A stretch of 64,000 nucleotides of DNA, from positions 62,001 to 126,000 of the forward strand of contig NZ_FRCB01000001.1 in assembly GCF_900142765.1 (NCBI RefSeq), in the 5' to 3' direction. The notes beneath the pieces are model-generated. The model made no database searches. It saw only the letters and a list, made by a program, of their open reading frames with translations, and had not been told where the DNA came from. This document shows, one piece after another, positions 1 through 8,143 of this stretch. The translations under genes were made by a program, and so were the position numbers. The stretch's first letter is position 1. Each line of letters opens with the position of its first letter. This DNA is from Roseovarius litoreus. GTDB taxonomy: Bacteria; Pseudomonadota; Alphaproteobacteria; Rhodobacterales; Rhodobacteraceae.

Positions 1-607
1 CCTTCACGCGCGCCTGCGCATCGTCGAAATGCCCGTCGATGGCCAGCGCGTGCACATTCGATTCGGTGGGCGTGGTCATCTGGCGGCGCTGCACCTCGGA
101 CACGCGCCCATGCGGATAGAGGATGAACACATCGACCGCATCCAGACCCCGGAACGCCTCGATCGCGGCGGATCCCGTGTCGCCGCTGGTGGCGCCCACG
201 ATGCAGACCCGCCGCCCGCTGCGCTTGAGCGAAGCCTCGAACATCTGCCCGATAAGCTGCATGGCGAAATCCTTGAACGCCAGCGTCGGGCCGTGGAACA
301 GCTCGAGCAGGAAATGCGCGCTGTCCAATTGCTTGAGCGGCGCGCGCGCCACATGACCGAAGCCCGCATAGGCCCGGGCGATGATCTCGCGGAATTCGTC
401 ATCGGTGAAGGCGTCGCCGATGAACGGACGCATCACGCGAAACGCCACCTCTTCATAGCTCTGACCATCCAGCGCGGCGATCTCGGCAAAGCTCATATGC
501 GGGATGCTCTGCGGCAGATAAAGCCCGCCATCACGCGCCAGCCCGGTCAGCATCGCCTCTTCGAAGCTCAGAACGGGGGCGGCGCCCCGGGTCGAGATGT
601 ATTTCAT
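1..607 (-). CDS. thrC: Threonine synthase, N-terminal part (cut by window edge)
   Basis: Threonine synthase converts O-phosphohomoserine to threonine with pyridoxal phosphate in the cytoplasm. The visible product starts MKYISTRGAAPVLSF and shows the N-terminal fold typical of the family, the PLP-lysine motif LAFKDFAMQ (Lys at about residue 112) and the glycine-rich loop GATSGDTGSAA (about 134-144). The frame runs open off the left edge, so roughly 200 of the usual 460 or so residues are present; this is a truncation by the window, not a broken gene. It lies directly downstream of surf1 on the same strand: the surf1 stop codon overlaps the thrC start, so the two are probably co-transcribed. 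Confidence 0.95.
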   Translation of the reverse strand, partial: MKYISTRGAAPVLSFEEAMLTGLARDGGLYLPQSIPHMSFAEIAALDGQSYEEVAFRVMRPFIGDAFTDDEFREIIARAYAGFGHVARAPLKQLDSAHFLLELFHGPTLAFKDFAMQLIGQMFEASLKRSGRRVCIVGATSGDTGSAAIEAFRGLDAVDVFILYPHGRVSEVQRRQMTTPTESNVHALAIDGHFDDAQARVK

Positions 608-1287
608 GCCGTGTCGCCTTTCGCTGTCTTGCGCGTGCGCCAAAGAAAGTAAGCGGTCATCGCGGCCCAGATCGCGGCCAGCGAGAACCATGTCATCGCA
701 TATTCGAAGTGATCGTTCGGAATGCTTGCCGTGTCCACCGGGAGCGGCGTCACCGGAGCATCGGAAAACGACGTCTCGCGCGCCACCACCAGAAGCGGTT
801 CGGTGTCCAGCTCGCGCGCCATCTGATCCAGATCGCGGGCGAACCATGTGTTGTCCGCCACATCGTTTTCAGGCGTCGAATCGTTGCGGTCATCAGGCCA
901 ATGCAGGTTGCCGGTGATCGTCACCTCGCCCTCGGGCGGGGCGGGAATATCCTCGCTCACCCGGACGAAGCCGCGATCGACCAACAGCCGCCGCTCGCCT
1001 GTGTCGAGCGCCGAAATCACCCTGTAGCCCGCGCCGATCTGCTTCTGGCTGACCAGCACCCGCAAGGCGCGCTCGCCGATCTCGCCACTGATGCGCACCG
1101 GCAGATACTTGTCTGCCTCGGGATCGGCGGACGCCGGCAGGTCCACGGGATCGGCGGTGATCTTGGTTTCGATCTCGGCCAGAATCCCTTCCTTCCAGGC
1201 CAGGCGCTCCATCTGCCAGGTGCCCAGACTGACCAGAATGGCGATGCCGGTTCCGCCGAAGATCAGGATGAAGAGAAGTCGTGCCAA
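604..1287 (-). CDS. surf1: SURF1 family cytochrome oxidase assembly protein
   Basis: SURF1 proteins help insert heme a into subunit I of aa3-type cytochrome c oxidase and sit in the inner membrane. The product (227 aa) has the expected topology: one membrane segment at the N-terminus (LLFILIFGGTGIAILVSL), a periplasmic domain, and one at the C-terminus (WFSLAAIWAAMTAYFL). It begins with the family-typical GTWQMERLAWKE after the first segment. I choose a TTG start at 1287 because CGGAG lies 7 bases before it; the longer reading (to 1380) would run through a terminator-like hairpin at 1311-1334 and adds a non-conserved leader. It follows coxC and its stop overlaps thrC. Confidence 0.88.
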   Translation of the reverse strand: MARLLFILIFGGTGIAILVSLGTWQMERLAWKEGILAEIETKITADPVDLPASADPEADKYLPVRISGEIGERALRVLVSQKQIGAGYRVISALDTGERRLLVDRGFVRVSEDIPAPPEGEVTITGNLHWPDDRNDSTPENDVADNTWFARDLDQMARELDTEPLLVVARETSFSDAPVTPLPVDTASIPNDHFEYAMTWFSLAAIWAAMTAYFLWRTRKTAKGDTA

Positions 1288-1310
1288 GCCTTGGCTCCGT
1301 TCAAAAGGAA

Positions 1311-1334
1311 AAGCGCGCGATAGCCCGCGCGCTT
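1311..1334 (-). terminator. Hairpin between coxC and surf1
   Basis: Perfect 9-bp inverted repeat (AAGCGCGCG at 1311-1319, CGCGCGCTT at 1326-1334) with a 6-base loop. Read on the minus strand it is followed by a T-rich stretch, as expected for an intrinsic terminator or attenuator after coxC. It would reduce transcription of surf1 and thrC relative to the oxidase subunits. Termination itself is inferred. Confidence 0.65.
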
Positions 1335-1399
1335 TGCTTTCTTGCGCCTCGGGGACGGAAATGCAACCGCCCCCGCGCAAGCCTCGTGCGTTTCGTAGG

Positions 1400-2212
1400 T
1401 CAGGCGCCCCAGACGTAGATCGCGGCGAACAGGAACAGCCACACCACGTCCACGAAGTGCCAGTACCATGCAGCCGCCTCGAACCCGATATGGTTTTCGG
1501 GGGTGAAATGGCCGCGCATCGTCCGCATCAGGCAGACGAACAGGAAGATCGTGCCGATCACCACATGCGCGCCGTGGAACCCGGTCGCCATGAAGAAGTT
1601 GGCGCCATAGATGTTCCCCGAGAAGCCGAAGCCTGCATGGGTATATTCGTAGATCTGGAACAGGGTGAAGATGAAGCCAAGCGCGATGGCGATGGCCAGA
1701 CCCTGCTTGATGTCCTTGCGGTTGTTCTCATGGACCAGCGCGTGATGCGCCCATGTCGCCGCCGCACCCGAGCACAGCAGGATCAGCGTGTTGATCAGCG
1801 GCAGGTGCCAGGGATCGAATGTCTCGATGCCCGCAGGGGGCCACTGACCGTCGACCGCCGGGCTTTCGGGCCCCATCGGATACATGGCGTGCTTGAAGAA
1901 GCTCCAGAACCATGCGGCGAAGAACATGACTTCGGACATGATGAACATGATGAAGCCATAGCGCAGGCCGATCCGCACGACCGGGGTGTGATCCCCCGCC
2001 TGGTTTTCCGCCACCGTGTCCGACCACCAGCCGAACATGACATAAAGCACGCCGACAAGGCCGATCAGGAAGACCCAGGGCTGATTGTTGGACGCCTGCG
2101 GCGACATCCACAGCACGGCGCCGAACAGCATGACGAACCCCGCTAGAGAGCCGAGGAACGGCCAGATTGAGGGGTTCAGAATGTGGTAATCGTGGTTCTT
2201 TTCGTGTGCCAT
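1400..2212 (-). CDS. coxC: Cytochrome c oxidase subunit III
   Basis: Subunit III of the aa3-type heme-copper oxidase, an integral membrane protein that stabilises the catalytic subunit and its proton uptake. The 270-aa product starts [15 protein letters not shown] and has about seven membrane segments with typical family stretches ([28 protein letters not shown], and [13 protein letters not shown] near the C-terminus). Start at 2212 is chosen because the conserved MAHxKNHDYH motif begins there; an upstream extension to 2284 would overlap ctaG. It follows ctaG by 25 bases in the same operon. Subunit I (coxA/ctaD) is not in the window, as is common in this order where it is encoded elsewhere. 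Confidence 0.97.
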   Translation of the reverse strand: MAHEKNHDYHILNPSIWPFLGSLAGFVMLFGAVLWMSPQASNNQPWVFLIGLVGVLYVMFGWWSDTVAENQAGDHTPVVRIGLRYGFIMFIMSEVMFFAAWFWSFFKHAMYPMGPESPAVDGQWPPAGIETFDPWHLPLINTLILLCSGAAATWAHHALVHENNRKDIKQGLAIAIALGFIFTLFQIYEYTHAGFGFSGNIYGANFFMATGFHGAHVVIGTIFLFVCLMRTMRGHFTPENHIGFEAAAWYWHFVDVVWLFLFAAIYVWGA

Positions 2213-2237
2213 CTTGGTCGCAATCCCTCGTGAAGGC

Positions 2238-2819
2238 TTAGTTCTGTTTGTTGGTGGTTTCGCTGTCCGTTTCAACCGCCGCATGCTCTTCGGGCATGTC
2301 GATCTGGTAGAACGTATAGGACAGGGTAATGGTATGGGTCAGCTTGGCGTCGCGGTCATTGACCAGATCGGGGTCGACGAAGAAAGTGACCGGCATCTCG
2401 ACGCGTTCGCCGGGCTGCAATACCTGCTCCTGAAAGCAGAAGCAGTCGATCTTGGTAAAGAACAGCCCCGCCTCGAACGGCGTCACGTTATAGCTCGACT
2501 GGCCCGCAATCGGCTTGTCCGTCGGGTTGTACGCCTCGTAGAAGGCCAGACCCGTCTCGCCGATCCGCACCTCCATCTCGCGCTGCATGGGGCGGAATTC
2601 CCACGGGAAATCGCGCTCCTTGCTGGCGTCGAAGCGGATCTTGATGGTCCGGTCAAGGATCTCGTCCGATCCGGTGGCCGATACATTGGTCGACCCGCCA
2701 TAGCCGGTCACGCGGCAGAACCAGTCGTAAAGCGGCACCGACGCCCAGCCCAGACCGCCCATGAAGACGACCACGCCGACCAATTGCAAAACAGTCCGTG
2801 ATTTACCGCTCAACGCCAT
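2238..2819 (-). CDS. ctaG: Cytochrome c oxidase assembly protein CtaG/Cox11
   Basis: Copper chaperone that delivers copper to the CuB site of cytochrome oxidase. The 193-aa product has an N-terminal membrane anchor (about residues 10-27), then a periplasmic domain containing the copper-binding CFCF motif (Cys126, Cys128) and another conserved Cys35 just after the anchor. Length matches the family. The start codon overlaps the stop codon of the preceding 55-aa gene (TGATG), indicating translational coupling. It lies between ctaB and coxC in the oxidase operon. Confidence 0.96.
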   Translation of the reverse strand: MALSGKSRTVLQLVGVVVFMGGLGWASVPLYDWFCRVTGYGGSTNVSATGSDEILDRTIKIRFDASKERDFPWEFRPMQREMEVRIGETGLAFYEAYNPTDKPIAGQSSYNVTPFEAGLFFTKIDCFCFQEQVLQPGERVEMPVTFFVDPDLVNDRDAKLTHTITLSYTFYQIDMPEEHAAVETDSETTNKQN

Positions 2820-2986
2820 CAGTTCTGCCCTCCGCTCGCCTGCGTTTCCACCGAGAAATCGTCATTGCTGACCTTGACCACGGTCAGCCCGAACACCAAA
2901 GCCACCAGCCCCGCCAGAATGACCCCAAGGCCAAGGTTCCGGCCGAAACGGCGCTTGTGCAGTTCGTGTTCCTGCCGAAAGCTCAT
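2819..2986 (-). CDS. Small single-pass membrane protein in the cox operon
   Basis: Small gene of 55 codons, coupled at both ends: its ATG overlaps the stop of ctaB (TGATG at 2984-2988) and its stop overlaps the ATG of ctaG (2817-2821). The product has a basic N-terminal half ([17 protein letters not shown]), one hydrophobic segment at about residues 18-37 and a short polar tail. Comparable short proteins occur between ctaB and ctaG in many alphaproteobacteria and are sometimes called CoxF-like or 'cytochrome oxidase assembly' proteins; I do not assign a function from sequence. The double overlap strongly supports it being translated. It is probably an oxidase assembly or subunit-like factor (inference). 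Confidence 0.85.
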   Translation of the reverse strand: MSFRQEHELHKRRFGRNLGLGVILAGLVALVFGLTVVKVSNDDFSVETQASGGQN

Positions 2987-3927
2987 CACCAGCCCCCGAA
3001 GCCGAAGGGCGCCAGCCCCGCCTCGAGCGCGATCGCCCCGAAATGCGCGAAGAGGTAATAGAGCGACAGGCGGAACACCTTCTTTTCGACGGCGTAATTG
3101 TCAGCCTCGGACATCACCTCGTCGCGCCGCCAGATGCGCACCGCACCGATCAGGAACATCACGTTCAGCACCACCGCGACCGCCAGATAGATCGGCCCGC
3201 CCACGGCGGTGAACCCTGTGCCGATGGCCAGCGCCGCCAGCAGGATCGTGTAGACAAGGATATGCACGCGGGTGGCCCGGCGACCATGCGTCACGGTCAG
3301 CATCGGCACCCCGGCCTCGTCGTAATCCGAGCGCATGAACAGCGCCAGCGCCCAGAAATGCGGCGGCGTCCACATGAAGATCAGCGCGAACATCAGCACC
3401 GATTCGATGCTGACCGTTCCGGTCGCGGCGGCCCAGCCGATCATCGGAGGGAACGCGCCAGCCGCCCCGCCGATCACGATGTTCTGCGGCGTCCACCGCT
3501 TGAGCCACATGGAGTAGATCACGACATAGAAGAAGATGGTGAAGGCCAGCAGCCCCGCCGCCACCCAATTGGTGGCCAGCGCCAGGAACACCACCGCAAA
3601 GGCCGACAGCGTCATGCCGATGGCAAAGGCCTCGTCCCCGGTGACCTTGCCGGACGGGATCGGCCGGCGCGCGGTGCGCTTCATCACCGCGTCGATATCG
3701 GCATCCCACCACATGTTGAGCGCGCCCGAGGCACCGCCGCCCACGGCGATGAACAGGATCGCCGCAAAGCCCACCACCGGATGCACCGACACCGGCGCCG
3801 CCAGCAGGCCCACCAGGGCGGTGAACACCACAAGCGTCATCACCCGCGGCTTGAGCAGGGCGAAGTAATCGCCGAAACCCGCTTCGCCGGTCTGGGTCGA
3901 TGCTGTATTGAGGCTCGCGTCGGTCAT
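2986..3927 (-). CDS. ctaB: Protoheme IX farnesyltransferase (heme O synthase)
   Basis: Attaches a farnesyl group to protoheme to make heme O, the precursor of heme A for the aa3 oxidase; a polytopic UbiA-family membrane enzyme. The 313-aa product has the first Mg-prenyl-diphosphate motif as NMWWDADID (Asn71, Asp75, Asp79) followed by [12 protein letters not shown], and about eight to nine membrane segments. An acidic second motif ([12 protein letters not shown]) is also present. It follows coxB after a 91-base gap and overlaps the next small gene. The synonym cyoE is used for the same enzyme. Confidence 0.97.
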   Translation of the reverse strand: MTDASLNTASTQTGEAGFGDYFALLKPRVMTLVVFTALVGLLAAPVSVHPVVGFAAILFIAVGGGASGALNMWWDADIDAVMKRTARRPIPSGKVTGDEAFAIGMTLSAFAVVFLALATNWVAAGLLAFTIFFYVVIYSMWLKRWTPQNIVIGGAAGAFPPMIGWAAATGTVSIESVLMFALIFMWTPPHFWALALFMRSDYDEAGVPMLTVTHGRRATRVHILVYTILLAALAIGTGFTAVGGPIYLAVAVVLNVMFLIGAVRIWRRDEVMSEADNYAVEKKVFRLSLYYLFAHFGAIALEAGLAPFGFGGW

Positions 3928-4018
3928 TCACGTCTCCGTCTGCGGTGCGCTGGCGGGCACCCGTCGCAGGGGGTCGGCGGGCACGGTCACCGCGCCCACC
4001 GCAAGTGTCACAGGTCGA

Positions 4019-4861
4019 TCACTGCGCCGAAGCCACCTTCAGGTCGCGCGGCTTGCCGGCATATTCCTCGATCGCGCCGTTCAGCCACATCTCATAGGCT
4101 TCCTCGCTCACGACCTTGACGGTGATCGGCATATAGGCGTGGTCCTTGCCGCACAATTCGCTGCACTGACCGAAATAGATGCCTTCCTTCTCGGCGTTGA
4201 ACCACAGTTCCGCCAGACGGCCCGGCACCGCATCCTGCTTCACGCCGAAGGCGGGGATCGTCCAGCTGTGGATCACGTCTGCGGCGGTCACCTGCATCAC
4301 GACGGTCTTGCCCACGGGCACGACCACGGCGGTGTTGGTGGCCAGCAGGTATTCATCCTGGCTGTAGCCGTATTCCTCGAGCTCGTCGCGCGCCAGCATG
4401 AAGCTGTCGAAGGCGAACTCGTGATCGGTATATTCATAGCCCCAGTACCACTGGTAGCCGGTCACCTTGATATTGATATCCGCCTCGGGAATTTCCTGCT
4501 GCTTGAACAGCACCGGCAGCGAGAACGCCCCGATGAAGACAAGGATCACGATCGGCACCACCGTCCACGCGACTTCCAGCGGCGAGTTGTGGGTAAAGCT
4601 GGCCGGGTTCGGGTTGGCCTTGCGGTTGTAGCGCACGATGACGATCGCCAGCAGCGCACAGACAAAGATCGTGATGATCGTGATGATCACCAGGATCATG
4701 CCGTCCAGCCACTGCAGATCGCGCGCCAGCTCCGTGGCGGCTGGCTGAAAGCCGATGCCGCCCGGTTTGGGAGCACCGATAATTTCAAGCCCGTCCTGCG
4801 CGCGCGCGGGCATGGCGGAGACGGCGGCCAAAGCTGCCAGAAGGCTGAGGAATCGTCGCAT
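4019..4861 (-). CDS. coxB: Cytochrome c oxidase subunit II
   Basis: Electron-entry subunit of the aa3 oxidase carrying the binuclear CuA centre. The 280-aa product starts with a signal sequence ([22 protein letters not shown]), then two membrane segments (about 55-77 and 98-118) and a periplasmic cupredoxin domain. All CuA ligands are visible: His198, Cys233, Glu235, Cys237, His241 and Met244 in [15 protein letters not shown] use the start at 4861 because it gives the signal peptide. First gene of the minus-strand oxidase operon; the 202-base region upstream holds an Fnr-type box. Confidence 0.97.
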   Translation of the reverse strand: MRRFLSLLAALAAVSAMPARAQDGLEIIGAPKPGGIGFQPAATELARDLQWLDGMILVIITIITIFVCALLAIVIVRYNRKANPNPASFTHNSPLEVAWTVVPIVILVFIGAFSLPVLFKQQEIPEADINIKVTGYQWYWGYEYTDHEFAFDSFMLARDELEEYGYSQDEYLLATNTAVVVPVGKTVVMQVTAADVIHSWTIPAFGVKQDAVPGRLAELWFNAEKEGIYFGQCSELCGKDHAYMPITVKVVSEEAYEMWLNGAIEEYAGKPRDLKVASAQ

Positions 4862-5006
4862 ATTGCACCTTAGATCGGTTGAAGCGGTAGTTGTTTTGTT
4901 CCCGTCGAAATACCGCATACCGCGGAATCCCGTTGTTTCGTCGACGCTAGAAACCATATTCTGCCACAGACGACAAGAAAGACCGTTGCGGCAAACAGAC
5001 GCTTTT

Positions 5007-5020
5007 TTGATTCAGATCAA
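5007..5020. promoter_or_regulatory. Perfect Fnr/FnrL-type box between coxB and tldD
   Basis: TTGATTCAGATCAA matches the Fnr/Anr/FnrL consensus TTGAT-N4-ATCAA at every fixed position. It lies in the divergent promoter region, 146 bases before the coxB ATG and 44 bases before the tldD ATG. Oxygen-responsive control of terminal oxidase genes by FnrL-type regulators is known in Rhodobacterales, so coxB is the more likely target. Position relative to transcription start is unknown. Confidence 0.7.
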
Positions 5021-5063
5021 ATAAAATCGCCGCATGACAGCCGCCTCAAACAGGATGACCCGC

Positions 5064-6488
5064 ATGACCGATACCGCCTTTCGCCCCTTCGACACGCTTC
5101 TGGACCGCGATACGGCGCTGCGCCGCCTGCAAGAGGCGACCGCCGGCGCCGATGACGGCGAGCTGTTCCTCGAGCGGCGCCACTCCGAGGCGCTGGTGTT
5201 CGATGATGGCCGCGTCAAGACGGCGTCTTTCGATGCCGCACAGGGCTTTGGCCTGCGCGCCGTGCGCGGCGAGGTCTCGGGATATGCCCATTCCTCGGAT
5301 ATCTCCGAAGCCGCCCTGACCCGTGCGGTCGACACCGCGCGGCTTGCGGTGGGCGATGGTGGCGGAACGATGGCCGCGCCGCCGCCGCGCACCAACCGGC
5401 ATCTATATACCGATGCCGATCCGATCGCCGGAGCCAGCTTTCCCGTCAAGCTCGAGACCCTGCGCGAGATCGACGCCTTCGCCCGCGATCTCGACCCGCG
5501 CGTGGTGCAGGTGACGGCCACCCTCGCCGCTTCGCATCAGCAGGTGGTCATCCTGCGCCCCTGTGGCACCGAGGTCAGCGATTCGCGCCCGATGACGCGG
5601 CTCAACGTGTCGGTGATCGTCGAACAGGATGGCCGTCGCGAATCCGGCACTGCAGGCGGTGGCGGCCGGCTTGGCCTCGATGGGTTGATCGACCCCGCCG
5701 ACTGGCAGGCCAAGACCCGCGAGGCGCTGCGCGTCGCATTGGTCAACCTGCGCGCCGAGCCTGCCCCGGCGGGCGTGATGGACGTGGTGCTTGGCCCCGG
5801 CTGGCCCGGCATCCTGCTGCACGAGGCGATCGGCCACGGGCTCGAGGGCGATTTCAACCGCAAGGGCAGCTCGGCCTTCGCCGGTCTCATGGGGCAGCGC
5901 ATCGCCGCTCCCGGCGTGACGGTGCTGGATGACGGCACCATGCCCGACCGGCGCGGATCGATCACGGTGGATGACGAAGGCACGCCCAGCGCCCGCAACG
6001 TGCTGATCGAGGATGGCATCCTCGTGGGCTTCATGCAGGACCGCCAGAATGCCCGGCTGATGGGGGTCGATCCCACCGGCAACGGGCGCCGCGAAAGCTA
6101 TGCCCATGCGCCGATGCCCCGGATGACCAACACCTACATGCTGGGCGGCGATGCGGATCCGGCCGATATCGTGGCCGATCTGAAGGACGGGATCTATGCC
6201 GTGGGCTTCGGCGGCGGGCAGGTCGACATCACCAATGGCAAATTCGTGTTCTCCTGCACCGAGGCGTATCGCGTGAAAGACGGCAAGGTGGGCGCGCCGG
6301 TCAAGGGGGCCACGCTGATCGGTGACGGGGCCACGGCGTTGCAGCATATCCGCGCCCTTGGCAACGACATGGCGCTCGATCCCGGCATGGGAAATTGCGG
6401 CAAGGCGGGCCAATGGGTCCCCGTCGGCGTGGGCCAGCCCACGGTGATGATCGGCGGACTGACGATCGGCGGGTCGGCGGCGGGCTGA
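5064..6488 (+). CDS. tldD: Metalloprotease TldD
   Basis: TldD pairs with TldE (PmbA) to form a zinc protease that processes or degrades small peptides in the cytoplasm. The 474-aa product contains the HExxxH zinc motif as HEAIGHGLEGD (His253, Glu254, His258) and the conserved C-terminal GNCGKAGQ, with the glycine-rich end VMIGGLTIGGSA typical of the family. I start at 5064 (MTDTAFRPFD) because AGGA stands about 8 bases upstream and the length then matches the family. No tldE partner is in the window. It is transcribed away from coxB and is followed by a palindrome that may terminate it. Confidence 0.96.
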   Translation: MTDTAFRPFDTLLDRDTALRRLQEATAGADDGELFLERRHSEALVFDDGRVKTASFDAAQGFGLRAVRGEVSGYAHSSDISEAALTRAVDTARLAVGDGGGTMAAPPPRTNRHLYTDADPIAGASFPVKLETLREIDAFARDLDPRVVQVTATLAASHQQVVILRPCGTEVSDSRPMTRLNVSVIVEQDGRRESGTAGGGGRLGLDGLIDPADWQAKTREALRVALVNLRAEPAPAGVMDVVLGPGWPGILLHEAIGHGLEGDFNRKGSSAFAGLMGQRIAAPGVTVLDDGTMPDRRGSITVDDEGTPSARNVLIEDGILVGFMQDRQNARLMGVDPTGNGRRESYAHAPMPRMTNTYMLGGDADPADIVADLKDGIYAVGFGGGQVDITNGKFVFSCTEAYRVKDGKVGAPVKGATLIGDGATALQHIRALGNDMALDPGMGNCGKAGQWVPVGVGQPTVMIGGLTIGGSAAG

Positions 6489-6514
6489 CCTCATTTGCCA
6501 CCGGCGGCGCGGGG

Positions 6515-6540
6515 CGCAAGCCCGTTCGAACGGGCTTGCG
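6515..6540. terminator. Perfect 26-bp palindrome after tldD
   Basis: Two 13-base arms (CGCAAGCCCGTTC and its exact complement) meet with no intervening base, 26 bases after the tldD stop. It can form a strong hairpin in RNA but has no T-run behind it, so it could be a Rho-independent-like terminator, an RNA-stabilising 3' end, or a protein binding site. Confidence 0.5.
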
Positions 6541-6642
6541 CGTCTGGCAGGCGTCTCGCGCCAGTCATTCGGGCACATCTTGGCCCACGCAACGCGCGCT
6601 CTGGTCACGATTGGGCGCCTGCCTGCCCCTGCCGACATCCGC

Positions 6643-6681
6643 ACCGACGCGATACCGACGTCATACCGACGCGATACCGAC
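6643..6681 (+). repeat. 11-bp tandem repeat, 3.5 copies
   Basis: The unit ACCGACGCGAT occurs at 6643-6653 and again at 6665-6675, with a two-base variant (ACCGACGTCAT) between and a partial fourth copy (ACCGAC, 6676-6681). The 11-base period is close to one helical turn, so it could be a protein-binding array; it could equally be a slippage repeat. Confidence 0.7.
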
Positions 6682-6830
6682 AGGCGGGCCAACGGCGTGT
6701 CGAAATTAATTAACGTTCCAGATCAATATCTTGGCTGATTTTTGGGAAAAATGCGCGACTCACCCCTCCTGAATTTACCCGTCGTTAACCAACCTCGCCG
6801 ATAACGGTCAGGCAAGTTGGCGAGGCCGCG

Positions 6831-7988
6831 ATGTCCGAGGATACCCATCCTTCTTCCACTCACCCCCCACTCCCACCCACCACGGAAGATGATCGGGTAT
6901 CGTGGCTTCGCCTCTTGCGCTCCAGACGGGTCGGCCCCTCCACCTTCTACCGGCTTCTGGCCGAACACGGCTCGGCGCAGGCGGCGCTTGTCGCCCTGCC
7001 CGATGTCGCCGCCGCCGCCGGGGTTGCGGATTACAGCCCCTGCCCCGAAGGCGTCGTGCTGGCCGAACTCAAGGCCGCCCGTGCCGCGAACGCCCGGATG
7101 ATCTGCCTCGGCGATCCCGACTATCCCCTTTTGCTGCAACAGATTTCCGACGCGCCCCCGGTCCTTTGGGCGGTGGGCGATCCGGCGGTTCTGACCCGTC
7201 CCACGCCGATGCTGGCCCTTGTGGGCGCGCGCAATGCCTCGTCTTTGGGGCTGCGTATGGCGCGCGCGCTTGCCGCCGATCTCGGGGCGCGCGGGCATGT
7301 CATCGCCTCGGGCCTCGCCCGCGGAATCGACACCGCCGCGCATCTGGCCAGCCTCGAGACGGGGACGGTCGCGATCATGGCGGGCGGCGTCGATGTCCCT
7401 TATCCCGCCGAAAATGCCCGACTGGCCGACGACATCACCAGATCAGGGCTACGCCTGTCGGAACAACCCATGGGCCTGATCCCACAGGCGCGGCATTTTC
7501 CAAGGCGAAACAGGATCATAAGCGGAATAGCCCAAGCCATCATCGTGGTCGAGGCAGCAGCCAAATCCGGCTCTCTCATCACCGCGCGCAGCGCTCTGGA
7601 TCAGGGGCGGGAGGTGCTTGCCGTGCCGGGCCATCCCTTCGATGCCCGTGCCGCCGGGTGCAACATGCTGATCCGCGACGGCGCCACCCTCGTGCGCAAG
7701 GCCGACGACGTGATCGATGCACTGCCCGCAGTCCAGACCCCCGACAAACCCCTGCAAAAGCAGGGGGAACCCCAGCCGGCACCGCCCCCGCCGGACCGCC
7801 GCAGCCTGCAGGACATCGCGGCCCTGCACAGCCGGATCCTGTCGCGGCTCGGCCCCTCGCCGCTCGCCGAAGATCAGCTGATCCGCGATCTCGGCGCGCC
7901 TGCCGGTCAGGTCACGCCCGCGCTCACCGATCTCGAGCTTGATGGCCGTATCCGGCGCCAGCCCGGCGGCCTTCTGTCACTGGTCTGA
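6831..7988 (+). CDS. dprA: DNA-processing protein DprA
   Basis: DprA (Smf) binds incoming single-stranded DNA and loads RecA during natural transformation, in the cytoplasm. The 385-aa product has the Rossmann-like DprA core with GARNASSLGLRMARAL (about 132-146), SGLARGIDTAAH (about 160-171) and the downstream SGSLITARSA and VPGHPFD motifs, followed by a C-terminal winged-helix (DprA WH) region ending in GRIRRQPGGLLSLV. Start ATG at 6831. It sits just upstream of topA, an arrangement found widely in alphaproteobacteria. Presence does not prove competence; many non-competent bacteria retain it. Confidence 0.95.
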   Translation: MSEDTHPSSTHPPLPPTTEDDRVSWLRLLRSRRVGPSTFYRLLAEHGSAQAALVALPDVAAAAGVADYSPCPEGVVLAELKAARAANARMICLGDPDYPLLLQQISDAPPVLWAVGDPAVLTRPTPMLALVGARNASSLGLRMARALAADLGARGHVIASGLARGIDTAAHLASLETGTVAIMAGGVDVPYPAENARLADDITRSGLRLSEQPMGLIPQARHFPRRNRIISGIAQAIIVVEAAAKSGSLITARSALDQGREVLAVPGHPFDARAAGCNMLIRDGATLVRKADDVIDALPAVQTPDKPLQKQGEPQPAPPPPDRRSLQDIAALHSRILSRLGPSPLAEDQLIRDLGAPAGQVTPALTDLELDGRIRRQPGGLLSLV

Positions 7989-8143
7989 CAGCCCCAACTC
8001 CCGCATCAGCCAAGGCACCAAGCCTCTCGAGCCGCCCGATCCCGGCACTGTCAGCCTGCTCCGACAGGGCGCATTGACAAATGCTCTTGCCAGCCCACAT
8101 GGTCCGCCGCCATAAGTCCCGACTCAAGTCGCAAGGAGTATTC

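Larger units (their letters stand above)
6489..6830. other. Intergenic region between tldD and dprA
   Basis: 342 bases without a convincing gene. It holds a long palindrome just after tldD (6515-6540), an 11-bp tandem repeat (6643-6681), and an AT-rich stretch (about 6700-6800) that probably carries the dprA promoter. Short open frames here lack family similarity or ribosome sites that I can recognise. Confidence 0.6.
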
